56,537 bases of DNA from an uncultured Clostridia bacterium (GCA_946539105.1 CAMNHG010000001.1:1-56537), one strand, 5' to 3'. Positions 43,284 to 51,476 are shown, counted from the first letter of the stretch. Numbers and translations are program-made. Notes: a model not told the origin generated them from the sequence alone.

Positions 43284-43297
43284 CAAACGTATGTTTG
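43284..43297. promoter_or_regulatory. Second LexA-like palindrome
   Basis: The 14-base near-perfect palindrome CAAACGTATGTTTG, six bases downstream of the -10, differs from GAAC-N4-GTTC only in the outer G/C. It covers the expected transcription start. It may be a weaker second LexA site. Confidence 0.55.
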
Positions 43298-43316
43298 TTG
43301 TATTTAGAGGTGTACT

Positions 43317-43556
43317 ATGAAGAGGTTTGTAAGCGTACGGGCGACATTTGAGGAAGGCGGAAATATTGTTCCCGAGTTCATCACTTGGGACGAGGAACAC
43401 ATCTACCCCATCAGCAAGGTTATTGACATAAGATATAAAAAACTGCTCGACAGCAGGACAAGGGAGATTAAATTCACCTGCATAATTTTGGGGAAAATCA
43501 GATATTTATATTACGATGAACGACGCTGGTATGTAAAAATCGAGCGGGCGGGCTGA
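43317..43556 (+). CDS. Small conserved-looking protein under probable SOS control
   Basis: 79 residues, starting MKRFVSVRATFEEGGNIVPE. The ATG follows AGAGGTG and a perfect promoter. The protein has alternating beta-strand pattern, a central FITWDEEHIYPI, IKFTCIILGK and an aromatic YLYYDERRWYVKIE end; no cysteine pair, signal or membrane segment. By eye its strand order recalls DUF6504-type small proteins found near Y-family polymerases, a weak resemblance. Its promoter carries LexA-type boxes, so induction on DNA damage is the best-supported statement. No polymerase gene is adjacent. Divergent from pyrE. Confidence 0.75.
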   Translation: MKRFVSVRATFEEGGNIVPEFITWDEEHIYPISKVIDIRYKKLLDSRTREIKFTCIILGKIRYLYYDERRWYVKIERAG

Positions 43557-43659
43557 TATAAAATTACCGGCGTTCACTCTCGCCCGTCTTTGTAGTGCTC
43601 GACTGTTCAAAAGCGTTTCTCTGACAGCCGGATCAAAACGCGGAAGTTTTCTATACAGC

Positions 43660-43686
43660 AAAAAGCCCTTCGGAAAACCGAAGGGC
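43660..43686 (-). terminator. Hairpin terminator, copy 1
   Basis: Stem GCCCTTCGG / CCGAAGGGC with AAAA loop (43665-43673, 43678-43686). On the minus strand it is followed by TTTTTGC, so it is a good leftward terminator; on the plus strand it has no T tract. Confidence 0.7.
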
Positions 43687-43742
43687 ACTGACTGTAGAAA
43701 AAGTCCAAACGCGATTTGTTCAGGACAACATTTGACATAATC

Positions 43743-43850
43743 GTAGGGGCGCACCCGCGTGTGCGCCCGGGACAGGAAGTCCTACGTTTCCATAGCGGAT
43801 ATGGTTAGATAAGAAACGCAACTCGGGCGGACACATGGGTCCGCCCCTAC
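43743..43850. mobile_element. Small hairpin-ended element, GTAGGGGCG termini (MITE/REP-like)
   Basis: The 108-bp segment has 26-base terminal inverted repeats matching at 22 positions. Each end is itself a hairpin: GGGCGCAC / GTGCGCCC on the left (43747-43754, 43761-43768) and GGGCGGAC / GTCCGCCC on the right (43825-43832, 43839-43846). Two of the four differences between the ends are compensatory. Ends share GTAGGG with the element at 17624-17757. Confidence 0.65.
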
Positions 43851-43908
43851 AGCATAACCTAATGATTTGCCATTTTTCTTTATAAAATATCTTTTTTCGA
43901 CAAACTGA

Positions 43909-43930
43909 GCCCTTCGGAAAACCGAAGGGC
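43909..43930 (-). terminator. Hairpin, copy 2, after the 171-residue protein gene
   Basis: Same stem and loop as the hairpin at 43665-43686, 244 bases away. Here the minus-strand tail reads TCAGTTTGTCG, a poor T tract. Confidence 0.5.
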
Positions 43931-43938
43931 ATATTGAT

Positions 43939-44454
43939 TTACTGATTATCATTTTGCGCGCTTGCACCGAAGTAAACGTTGTATTCACTGTAACCGAGCT
44001 TAATTGTTTTAATCAAGCCATCCTCGCGCTCAATATAGAACTCGGTTTTTGTTCCTTCGTCAAAGCTCGCTTTTATTGTGTCGCCGTCAAGCTCAAACGT
44101 GCCTGAGTGAGTGCCGTCCTCCGGTATGCCGGGGCTCATCCAAAGTTGGAAGGTTCCGTCTTTGGTAAAAGTGAGGCTTCCCTGATAGTTTGAATACTTC
44201 GAGTCATAAACCTCGGAAAGCTCCACCTCGTCCTCGCTGGCGTTTTTTGCGGAAACAGGTATCCACTTTGTGTCATAAAGCTGATTTGCAGCCCTGTTGT
44301 GCTGATTTATCAGGACAACCGCGGTAACTGTACAGGCGATAACCGCCGCAATAATAACAAGAGCAACGATTGTTCCGATTCTTTTCTTTTTCTTTCTGAT
44401 TTTTGATCTCTCAGCAATTTGCTCGGGAGTCATTTTTTTTACTTTTTTACTCAT
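43939..44454 (-). CDS. Single-pass membrane protein, paralogue of its upstream neighbour
   Basis: 171 residues: a basic N-terminus (about 1-26), one membrane helix (about 27-50, cytoplasmic N-terminus) and an external domain (about 58-165) with LTFTKDGTFQLWM, GTFELDGDTIKASF and a final EYNVYFG. The same spacing of FxxDGTF, a beta-hairpin and YxVYFG occurs in the protein encoded just upstream. The pattern resembles small lipocalin-like or DUF-type eight-strand domains, but I do not recognise the family. Last gene of a four-gene leftward cluster, three bases from its paralogue. Confidence 0.7.
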   Translation of the reverse strand: MSKKVKKMTPEQIAERSKIRKKKKRIGTIVALVIIAAVIACTVTAVVLINQHNRAANQLYDTKWIPVSAKNASEDEVELSEVYDSKYSNYQGSLTFTKDGTFQLWMSPGIPEDGTHSGTFELDGDTIKASFDEGTKTEFYIEREDGLIKTIKLGYSEYNVYFGASAQNDNQ

Positions 44455-44457
44455 AGC

Positions 44458-45072
44458 TTAACCAAAATAAACTTGATAGCCCGCATAAACAACGTAAAAG
44501 CTAACGGGAGTATTGCCGTCCCATTCGGTAACGGTGATGTCCATATTCTTATCATTTGAGTAGGTCGCGGAGATTTTTTGATTTTGAACCGCGTATCCGC
44601 CGGTTGCCGGCTCGTGGGAAGAAACGGTATCGGAGAACGTACCGTCGCTGTTAAAGGTCAAAACACCGGAGGTGTTATATCCCGTGCCGAAAACCTCTTT
44701 TAGCGAGGTGTTGTTGCCCGAAACGGTATCTACAACCCTGCCGTTCGGAATAAAGGTAGCGTTAAAGTGAGTAACGTCGCCCTCTGCTTCGGTCGGAACT
44801 ACTACAGCATTTGTCTGCTCCTGTGCGGAACTCTGTTCCGAGCTTTGAGCGGAGGTTTGATCCTGACCGTGCATAGCCTGCGCAGTGGTGTACGGAACTG
44901 CACTTGCGGTGGGTGTTGTTGACTCCCGGGTATTGTTATTCTCAGAACCAAAGACTCCGTTAAAGTAAAGAATCGCAATTACAGCGGCAATTACCGCGAT
45001 TACAGCAATAACTATAATAATAACAACCGGAGCTTTTGACTTTTTTTCTTTTTTACCGTGTTTACCTGCCAT
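44458..45072 (-). CDS. Single-pass membrane protein, Ser/Thr/Gln-rich linker and beta domain
   Basis: 204 residues: Lys-rich N-terminus, a long hydrophobic helix (about 15-42), a Ser/Thr/Gln/Ala-rich linker (about 45-95) and a C-terminal domain (about 100-204) containing LTFNSDGTFSDTV, IVVE-like strands and the last residues AGYQVYFG. The ATG at 45072 is preferred because it lies just after the stop of the preceding gene and has AAGGAG, though the spacing of about 11 is long. The domain is paralogous to the next gene. Function unknown. Confidence 0.7.
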   Translation of the reverse strand: MAGKHGKKEKKSKAPVVIIIVIAVIAVIAAVIAILYFNGVFGSENNNTRESTTPTASAVPYTTAQAMHGQDQTSAQSSEQSSAQEQTNAVVVPTEAEGDVTHFNATFIPNGRVVDTVSGNNTSLKEVFGTGYNTSGVLTFNSDGTFSDTVSSHEPATGGYAVQNQKISATYSNDKNMDITVTEWDGNTPVSFYVVYAGYQVYFG

Positions 45073-45073
45073 T

Positions 45074-46045
45074 TTACTTTTTCTCCTTATCATTTTCAAG
45101 TGCTTCCTGCTTTAACTTAAGAACGGTTTTGCGCTTCATCATTCTGCCGTTAAAGTAGATGTACTCCTCCATATCGGCGGATTCGTCGATTTCGAGCTTT
45201 TTTAATTCCTCGTAGTCGGGAGCAGTCTGCTTGTTTTTGTTTTTTCTTTCGGCAAGCTCGCTGCGTTTATCTCTCATCTTTTTATCCACATTTTTGCTTT
45301 GAGTTGAGTTATCGACAATCATAACGTACATTCTGTTATAAACCGCGGAATTGATGATAAACGACGAAACGGACGGAATTACGAACAACGCCAAAAGAAT
45401 TGTAGCTATCATAATCGCAACCGCGGAAGCAGAACAGCATATAACTATCGAAGTGCAAACAGCAAAAAGAAGCACAAGTCCGAAAACAGCTATTATATTA
45501 TGCTTTAACTCGCCGAAGCTCATTAAGAAGCTGTTTTTATAGATATTCTTCATCGAGATATCGAACGTAACCGTCATTGACGGAATATAGAAGAACATAA
45601 ACAGAAAAAATACCGCTATAATTATACTTATTGCCAAAAACACAAAGAATATCCAGTTTTGACTGCCGAGTCTTGAATACAGGGAAATTGACCAGTAGCT
45701 GAAAAAAACAGCCAGATACGCTACAATACCGTGAACAAGAAATCTGAGGAAGTTTTCTTTTACCGCGGCAACAAAGTTTTGGAAAACATTGACGTCAAGT
45801 CTTCCCCGGGATATGTGAACGCTGACCTGTACCACACCCGAATAAAACGGAAACAGCGGTATAATGGTTAATATCAATATGAAGTTTGAATTTAATCCCG
45901 TTAGAGTGTTTATCGCGTAAAAAATGCCGAAAAAAGCGGCAAACGGAACCGCAAACAGCACATTGGTCAGCAACAGCTTAGGAAAACCCTTAAACAGATT
46001 GGTGAACACAACCGTCAGCGGAAATGAAGAGTTTTTTGACGCCAT
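45074..46045 (-). CDS. Polytopic membrane protein, DUF624/YesL-like
   Basis: 323 residues: six hydrophobic segments (about 20-245) and a charged cytoplasmic tail (about 250-323). The N-terminal half, with FFGIFYAINTLTG, SGVVQVSVHISRG and VKENFLRFLVHG, recalls YesL/DUF624 proteins, but the match is approximate. It overlaps or abuts the next gene and lies 23 bases after the SpoIIM-family gene. The tail has Lys/Glu-rich stretches that could form a coiled coil. Role unknown. Confidence 0.65.
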   Translation of the reverse strand: MASKNSSFPLTVVFTNLFKGFPKLLLTNVLFAVPFAAFFGIFYAINTLTGLNSNFILILTIIPLFPFYSGVVQVSVHISRGRLDVNVFQNFVAAVKENFLRFLVHGIVAYLAVFFSYWSISLYSRLGSQNWIFFVFLAISIIIAVFFLFMFFYIPSMTVTFDISMKNIYKNSFLMSFGELKHNIIAVFGLVLLFAVCTSIVICCSASAVAIMIATILLALFVIPSVSSFIINSAVYNRMYVMIVDNSTQSKNVDKKMRDKRSELAERKNKNKQTAPDYEELKKLEIDESADMEEYIYFNGRMMKRKTVLKLKQEALENDKEKK

Positions 46046-46068
46046 ATCGTCCTCCGAAAATCCTTAAT

Positions 46069-46740
46069 TTAGAACTTAAAAGCACCTGCAAAAAGCGACC
46101 ACAAAAGGGTGTCTAAAAGTGAAGCGGCAAAGGTGAATATCATAGCCGTCAACAGCTTTGAGCTAAGGTGCAAAAAACCTTCCCTCAAGGAAGAAAGCGG
46201 AGCGTTCCTGCCAACCGTGACGAAAAACATCCGCTTGGAAAAATCAAACGCGTAAGCGGAGAAAAACGCCAACGCTATACAGAACAAAAAAGTTCCCGGC
46301 AGCAGCACCAACAAGTAAAACCCGACTCCGCTTAAGCCGTGGGTGATAAACAAATACGCCGCGGTGATCCCGGTGCCGAAGCCCTTGAACATTACCACCG
46401 CAAACTGAAACGGCAAGCCCCACGGTGCCGTGCCGAACAGGTAAATGCAAATTAAAAATATAAAATCAGACGCAAAGCATGCGCAAAAAGTGCCTATCGC
46501 ACTCTGCGACAGCCTTGCCTCAAGATTTGTGGTAAACAGAAAATCAAGCGAATTTAGTGCTTCGCTTTGAGCGGAACGCGCGTACAGCGCGCCCAAAATC
46601 ATACCGAGTAAAATCATTAAAACGAACAGCAGCTTTACTCCGTACCGCTTTATTATGTACCTGAAATCGGGTACTGAAAATCTGCGGTTAAGCCCCGAAA
46701 ATCTTTTAGGTTTGCTGAATGAAAATACAATTCCTTTCAT
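46069..46740 (-). CDS. SpoIIM-family membrane protein
   Basis: 223 residues, five hydrophobic segments. Length and the segment APWGLPFQFAVVMFKGFGTG, followed by ITHGLSGVGFYLLVLLPG, match SpoIIM, a component of the DMP septal peptidoglycan-degrading complex that drives engulfment. SpoIIM-family (DUF95) proteins also occur outside sporulation, and the neighbours here are not spoIID or spoIIP, so the biological role is uncertain. ATG after GAGAGG; a hairpin (46753-46777) directly precedes that site. Confidence 0.72.
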   Translation of the reverse strand: MKGIVFSFSKPKRFSGLNRRFSVPDFRYIIKRYGVKLLFVLMILLGMILGALYARSAQSEALNSLDFLFTTNLEARLSQSAIGTFCACFASDFIFLICIYLFGTAPWGLPFQFAVVMFKGFGTGITAAYLFITHGLSGVGFYLLVLLPGTFLFCIALAFFSAYAFDFSKRMFFVTVGRNAPLSSLREGFLHLSSKLLTAMIFTFAASLLDTLLWSLFAGAFKF

Positions 46741-46800
46741 AAAACGTTCCTCTCTTTAACAGTTTGTCCGTTAAAGAATATGCGAAGCGTTTTATGATTA

Positions 46801-47598
46801 TTACTTTCCGAGCTCCTCCGCCCTGCTTGTGCAGGCTTTCATAGCGTCTATTACGGCGTTTGAAAAGCCCTTTTCCCTGAGAACATTCAAGGCTTCGATT
46901 GTAGTGCCACCCTTGGAGCTTACCTTTTGAATAAGCACATCGGGACTGTCGCCGCTTTCTCTGAGCATGGCGGCTGAGCCTTCCAAGGTCGCACAGATAA
47001 GGTTGAGTGCCTTGTCGTAGTCAATGCCTACGCTGACAGCGTAATCTGCCATTGCCTGAGCAAACATATAAATATATGCCGGACTGCTGCCGTTTACGGC
47101 AATAATCTCGTTCATATGCTCCTCGGTTATATACTCGCAAACACCGCTTCCGGCAAACATATCGTAAACAATTTGCCTGTCATCCTCACTTATATTATCG
47201 GACGGACAAAGCGCGGAGGCACCTTTTTTGAGGAGCAAGGGAGTGTTCGGCATAACCCTTACCACAGGGCAGCCGCAGCCGAGCGCGCTTTGAACATATT
47301 TTATTGAAATTCCCGCTGCAATCGAAACAAAGGTTTTGTCTGCGCTGACAACAGGCTTTAGTGCTTCAAGAACCTCGGCGTAGTTTTGCGGCTTTACAGC
47401 CAAAACAATAATATCGCTGTCTGTCACAATTTTCTGTGAAGAAGCAAGCGCATTTACTCCGAGCTTTGAGATTTCAGCGAGTTTTTCATCGCTTAAATCG
47501 TACACGTTTATAAATGAACCCTCGCCGTTTTGAGCGATTAAGCCTTTGATTATGGCGGTTGCCATATTGCCTGCTCCGATAAATCCTATTTTCTTCAT
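46801..47598 (-). CDS. proC: Pyrroline-5-carboxylate reductase
   Basis: 265 residues, normal length. It makes proline from pyrroline-5-carboxylate. Seen: Rossmann motif IGFIGAGNMATAIIKGL (about 3-19), VVRVMPNTPLLLKKG and a C-terminal VSSKGGTTIEAL signature. ATG after AGAAAGG. It is followed after 60 bases by the SpoIIM-family gene; no strong terminator separates them. Confidence 0.94.
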   Translation of the reverse strand: MKKIGFIGAGNMATAIIKGLIAQNGEGSFINVYDLSDEKLAEISKLGVNALASSQKIVTDSDIIVLAVKPQNYAEVLEALKPVVSADKTFVSIAAGISIKYVQSALGCGCPVVRVMPNTPLLLKKGASALCPSDNISEDDRQIVYDMFAGSGVCEYITEEHMNEIIAVNGSSPAYIYMFAQAMADYAVSVGIDYDKALNLICATLEGSAAMLRESGDSPDVLIQKVSSKGGTTIEALNVLREKGFSNAVIDAMKACTSRAEELGK

Positions 47599-47628
47599 AA
47601 ATTAGCCTTTCTGCCTAACGGCAATAAT

Positions 47629-47652
47629 GGAATAGCGGTTTAACGCTATTCC
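47629..47652 (-). terminator. Possible weak terminator after the lysozyme gene
   Basis: Perfect 9-bp stem GGAATAGCG / CGCTATTCC with a six-base loop, 22 bases after the lysozyme stop. The minus-strand tail (ATTATTG) has no proper T run. Confidence 0.45.
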
Positions 47653-47673
47653 AAATATCGCCTTATAGTATTA

Positions 47674-50600
47674 TTAAATTGAGAACGAGCCGTTAATGCG
47701 GCAGGTAAACTTAAAGCCCTTCTTGTTGTTCTCGCCGTCGCGGACATAGTCGCCGTAGAAGAAGATTTCGCCTTCGTCAATTCTTCTATACAGCAAGCCC
47801 CAGTAGCAAGCACCCGAGGCGTGGTGATACTGGAAGAACTGGTTAACAAAGTTCTGAACATTTACATTCTTCAAGTCTCTTGTGCCGCCCGAAGCCGAAG
47901 CGTAATCTGAATAGATATATCCCTGAGTTCCGTTTGACAGCTTAATCTTATACCAGTGAGAGCTGTAAAGCACGCCGTCAATAAACGTAAACGCGGTATT
48001 CTGCGACATAGTGGTAACTATTGAATAGTTCGTTCCTGCTCCGCTTCTGAGGTTAACGCCGCTGGCGTTTACAAAGCCTGCTCCGCCCGCAGATATAGTA
48101 CCGGCAGAACCGGTGTTGAGAAGCACGGACTGCAGCGATGAATCGTTATAAATAGCATACGATCCAACGTTATACGTAAAGCATACGAGCGCGTCAAACT
48201 GCCTCTGGTTAAACTTAATGCTGTTGCTTGTAAGGAACGAGTTGGTTCTTGTTGTATATCCGCCGGTGTTAACGGTCTGCACAAGGTAAGCATAAGCCTC
48301 GTAAAGATTAAGGTTATTGTAGAACATCTCGTTGGAAAGTACTACCTTGCCGTAGCCTACAGTCGGATCCGATGTGATCGAGTCGGCTGTTACCGATGTA
48401 AGGAAGCCCTCGTAGTTAGAGATGAGGTTGATAATTTGATCGCTTGCTCTGCGTTCACCGAGAACGGTTGTTGTGGTATCGGACGAGTTGGTAACAAACA
48501 CCTCTCCCTCGCCGCTGGTTTTTGTTGTAGCGTAGGTTGAGCTTGAGGCTGTTCTTGAATACGCCTTAATTGACCACTTGCCGGAGATATTGAGCACGTG
48601 TCCGCCTGCCCAAACCATGGTATTACCTACCTGCAGCTTACTTGTAGCCTGAACCTTATATGAGGTTGAGCCGTTTGAAACCATAAAGTACAGGTCTGTT
48701 TTTTCAAGGTCTGTAATCGCCTTGAATACTACGTTTGAGTTTTTGGGAGCGGAGTTCGGAGTCGCGTATGTAAAACGTACATTCTCCTTAGCCGCAACAT
48801 TGATTACACAGGTGTTCGCACCGCTTGAGGTGTACGCCGCGATTGTAACGCGTCCGGTACCCCTTGTGTCTACAACGCCGTTTTTAACGGTTGCAATGCT
48901 CGGGTTTGAAGAGTACCAGTTAACTCCGCCGGTGCTTGATTTAAGCAAAATTGACTTTCCGCATGGAATACTGCCGACGCTTCTGAGTGAAATGTTAACA
49001 TTGTTGGAGTTTTGCTTTACATAGATATTACAGCTTGCTGAGCTGCCGCCTGTTGAAGCGGTAATAACGGCACTTCCGACAGCCTTTGCGGTAACAACAC
49101 CGTTTGCGTCAACCGTAGCTACGGAATTGTTAGAGCTTGTCCATGTTACAGGCGATGAGCTTGTCGCGGTAATTGCGAGCTGATAGCCTGTGTAAATAGT
49201 GTTGCTGGTGTTAGAGAGCTTAACAGACGCCGACGGCGGGTCTGTTACGTGAACAAGACATGTAGCCGAACCGGTGCTTGTATAAGCCGAGATTGTAACA
49301 TAGCCGTATCCCACGGTCTTAACAACGCCGTTTGTAACGGTAGCTATTTTCGGGTTGCAGCTGTACCACTTAACGCCTGCTGTTGATGAAGTAAGGGTGA
49401 ATGAATTGCCCTTGTAAGCAAGCTGCGAGGTCTTTGAAATATTAACGGCTGTGCCGTTCTTAACATATACACGGCAGGTGCCTGATTTTTCGCCCGACTT
49501 AGCGGTGATAACCGTATTTCCCGCGCCTTTTGCAGTGACAACGCCGTTGGAGTCAACGGTAGCAACGCTTGTGTTTGAGCTTGTCCAGCTTACGTTTGTA
49601 ACATCGTACGCGGTAATGGCAAGCTGAGTGCCCTTGTATATTGTATTGTTGGTATTTGAAAGTGTAATCTGGGTTGCCGGGGGATCTGTAACCTGAACAA
49701 GACAGGTTGACGAGCCTGAGCCTGTATATGCCGAAATTGTAGCAAAGCCCTTGCCGACTGTCTTAACAACGCCTTTTGTAACGGTGACAACGTTCGTGTT
49801 GCTGCTGTACCAGTTAACTCCGGCGGTTGTTGATGTAAGGGTAAATGAATTGCCGAGATACGCAAGCTGGTATGATTTTGAAAGATTTACGGCGGTACCG
49901 TTCTTTACATAAACCTTACAAGCTCCGGTTTTATCGTCCGATTTTGCGTAGATAACCGCGTTACCCGCGCCGACGGCAGTAACAACGCCTCTGTAGTCTA
50001 CTGTGGCTACGTTGGTGTTTGAGCTTGTCCACGTTACCGAGCTTACGTTATATGCTGTAATGGCAAGCTGAGTGCCCTTGTAAATGGTGTTGTTAGTATT
50101 TGAAAGTTTAATTTTCTTTGTATCATCGGGCGGATCTACAACGTGAACCAAACAGGTTGCGGAGCCGGTGCTTGTATATGCGGAAACAGTAGCGTAACCG
50201 TTGCTTACCGCCTTTACAACACCGTTTGTTACGGTAACAACATTCGGGTTGCTGGTGTACCATTTAACGCCCGCGGTTGATGATGTAAGCGTAAACGAAT
50301 TGCCCCTGTACGCAAGCTGAGAGGATTTTGAAAGATTTACGGCAGTACCGCTCTTTACATAAACCTTACAAAGACCGGTTTTATCGCCTGACTTAGCGGT
50401 AATTGCTGTGTAACCGGCAGATTTAGCGGTAACAACACCGTTTGCGTCAACTGTAGCGACAGCGGTATTTGAAGATGACCACGTAACGTTTGTTACGTCA
50501 TACGCTGTAATCGCAAGCTGTGTGCCGTTATAAATAGTGTTGTTGGTATTTGACAGCTTAATCTCATTTTCTGCAGGAGCAGGCGGAGTAGGAGCGTCAA

Positions 50601-51378
50601 TAACCTGAACAAGACAGGTGTTTGAGCCTGTGCTTGTATAAGCCGAAATTGTAACAAAACCGTTGGCTACGGTTTTTACCACACCGTTTTCAACTGTGGC
50701 GATCGCAGGGTTACAGCTGTACCACTTTACGCCTGCGGTTGATGATGTGAGCTTAAAAGAATTGCCCTTATAAGCAAGCTGTGAGGTTTTTGACAGATTA
50801 ACCGCCGTACCGTTTTTAACGTAAACCTTGCAGGTACCTGTGAGGTTGCCGGATTTTGCGGTAATCAGGGTATAACCGGCACCTACGCCGGTAACAATAC
50901 CGCGGCTGTCAACAACCGCAACGGCATTATTTGAGCTTGACCACGTTACGTTGGATACGTCATAAGCCGTAATAGCAAGCTGTGTGCCGTTATAAATTGT
51001 ATTGTTTGTATTCGAAAGTTTGATTGTCGCTGCCGGAGCCGGTGTCGGTGCCGGAGCGGTTGCTTTTACAAAATCGCGCTTTACATAACCGGTTTTGTTG
51101 GTAGTCAGCTCTTTAATCCGATACCATTCCGAGTTATAGAGCTTGCCGTCTGTAAAGGTAACCTTTGTGTTCAATCTCATCTGCGTTACTATCGCGTAGT
51201 TAGTTCCCGCACCCGCGCGGAGATTAACGTAATCATCAGATATGTATCCGCTTCCGCCTGCTGTAGGCGTAGGATCGGCGGCGTTCGCGATTACGGGAAA
51301 TGCCGACGCAAACACTGACAACATAACAATGATTGACAGAAAAACGCACAATGACTTTTTCATGGTTTTTGTTTTCAT
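47674..51378 (-). CDS. Secreted multidomain protein: SH3b, ten Big2-like repeats, GH24 lysozyme with an inserted SH3b
   Basis: 1234 residues. Order: signal peptide (1-about 35, cleaved near ANA); SH3b domain 1 (about 42-108, VNLRAGAGTNYAIV); five tandem units of about 150 residues (about 120-860), each with two Big2-like Ig domains (KLSNTNNTIY...CKVYVK and LAYKGNSF...CLVQV); an Ig-like spacer (about 865-960); a GH24 lysozyme (from about 971) with catalytic Glu near 989 (NYEGFL) and TVGYGK; then SH3b domain 2 (about 1095-1163) lying inside the lysozyme, whose end WGLLYRRIDEGEIFF follows it. The ATG 51378 with GAAGGTG is preferred to an in-frame TTG. Likely a cell-wall hydrolase or wall-binding protein. 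Monocistronic with its own promoter. Confidence 0.88.
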   Translation of the reverse strand: MKTKTMKKSLCVFLSIIVMLSVFASAFPVIANAADPTPTAGGSGYISDDYVNLRAGAGTNYAIVTQMRLNTKVTFTDGKLYNSEWYRIKELTTNKTGYVKRDFVKATAPAPTPAPAATIKLSNTNNTIYNGTQLAITAYDVSNVTWSSSNNAVAVVDSRGIVTGVGAGYTLITAKSGNLTGTCKVYVKNGTAVNLSKTSQLAYKGNSFKLTSSTAGVKWYSCNPAIATVENGVVKTVANGFVTISAYTSTGSNTCLVQVIDAPTPPAPAENEIKLSNTNNTIYNGTQLAITAYDVTNVTWSSSNTAVATVDANGVVTAKSAGYTAITAKSGDKTGLCKVYVKSGTAVNLSKSSQLAYRGNSFTLTSSTAGVKWYTSNPNVVTVTNGVVKAVSNGYATVSAYTSTGSATCLVHVVDPPDDTKKIKLSNTNNTIYKGTQLAITAYNVSSVTWTSSNTNVATVDYRGVVTAVGAGNAVIYAKSDDKTGACKVYVKNGTAVNLSKSYQLAYLGNSFTLTSTTAGVNWYSSNTNVVTVTKGVVKTVGKGFATISAYTGSGSSTCLVQVTDPPATQITLSNTNNTIYKGTQLAITAYDVTNVSWTSSNTSVATVDSNGVVTAKGAGNTVITAKSGEKSGTCRVYVKNGTAVNISKTSQLAYKGNSFTLTSSTAGVKWYSCNPKIATVTNGVVKTVGYGYVTISAYTSTGSATCLVHVTDPPSASVKLSNTSNTIYTGYQLAITATSSSPVTWTSSNNSVATVDANGVVTAKAVGSAVITASTGGSSASCNIYVKQNSNNVNISLRSVGSIPCGKSILLKSSTGGVNWYSSNPSIATVKNGVVDTRGTGRVTIAAYTSSGANTCVINVAAKENVRFTYATPNSAPKNSNVVFKAITDLEKTDLYFMVSNGSTSYKVQATSKLQVGNTMVWAGGHVLNISGKWSIKAYSRTASSSTYATTKTSGEGEVFVTNSSDTTTTVLGERRASDQIINLISNYEGFLTSVTADSITSDPTVGYGKVVLSNEMFYNNLNLYEAYAYLVQTVNTGGYTTRTNSFLTSNSIKFNQRQFDALVCFTYNVGSYAIYNDSSLQSVLLNTGSAGTISAGGAGFVNASGVNLRSGAGTNYSIVTTMSQNTAFTFIDGVLYSSHWYKIKLSNGTQGYIYSDYASASGGTRDLKNVNVQNFVNQFFQYHHASGACYWGLLYRRIDEGEIFFYGDYVRDGENNKKGFKFTCRINGSFSI
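48790..51040. repeat. Five tandem coding repeats of 444-462 bp
   Basis: Equivalent positions in the NNTIY codons fall at 50990, 50528, 50078, 49634 and 49190, giving periods of 462, 450, 444 and 444 bases. Each unit encodes two Big2-like domains. Units are strongly similar in DNA but not identical; the fifth (leftmost) has diverged most. Confidence 0.8.
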
Positions 51379-51426
51379 TTTTACACCTTCAATCAAAAAT
51401 ATGTAATTTATAAATTAATAAATTAT

Positions 51427-51455
51427 ATTATAACATAAAATTGCATTTATTGCAA
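51427..51455 (-). promoter_or_regulatory. Promoter of the lysozyme gene
   Basis: Minus strand TTGCAA (51450-51455), 17-base spacer, TATAAT (51427-51432), 48 bases before the ATG. Confidence 0.65.
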
Positions 51456-51476
51456 TTATTATTACCCGGGAAATAA

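Larger units (their letters stand above)
43557..43938. other. 382-base gene-free stretch with repeats
   Basis: Holds a hairpin at 43665-43686, a hairpin-ended element at 43743-43850 and a second copy of the same hairpin at 43909-43930. Short open frames here run through the repeats, have no Shine-Dalgarno sites and are not credible genes. Confidence 0.7.

Noticed and set aside
43506..43988. Short open frames in the gap after the SOS-type gene
   Set aside because: They run through hairpins and the GC-rich element, have no ribosome sites and encode only repeat-derived residues.
46753..46777. Hairpin between proC and the SpoIIM-family gene as a terminator
   Set aside because: The stem TCTTTAAC / GTTAAAGA has no T tract on the minus strand and abuts the ribosome site of the next gene, so it is more likely a leader structure.
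48790..51040. Regular repeats considered as a CRISPR array
   Set aside because: Units are about 450 bp, coding and in frame, without short spacers; they are protein domain repeats.
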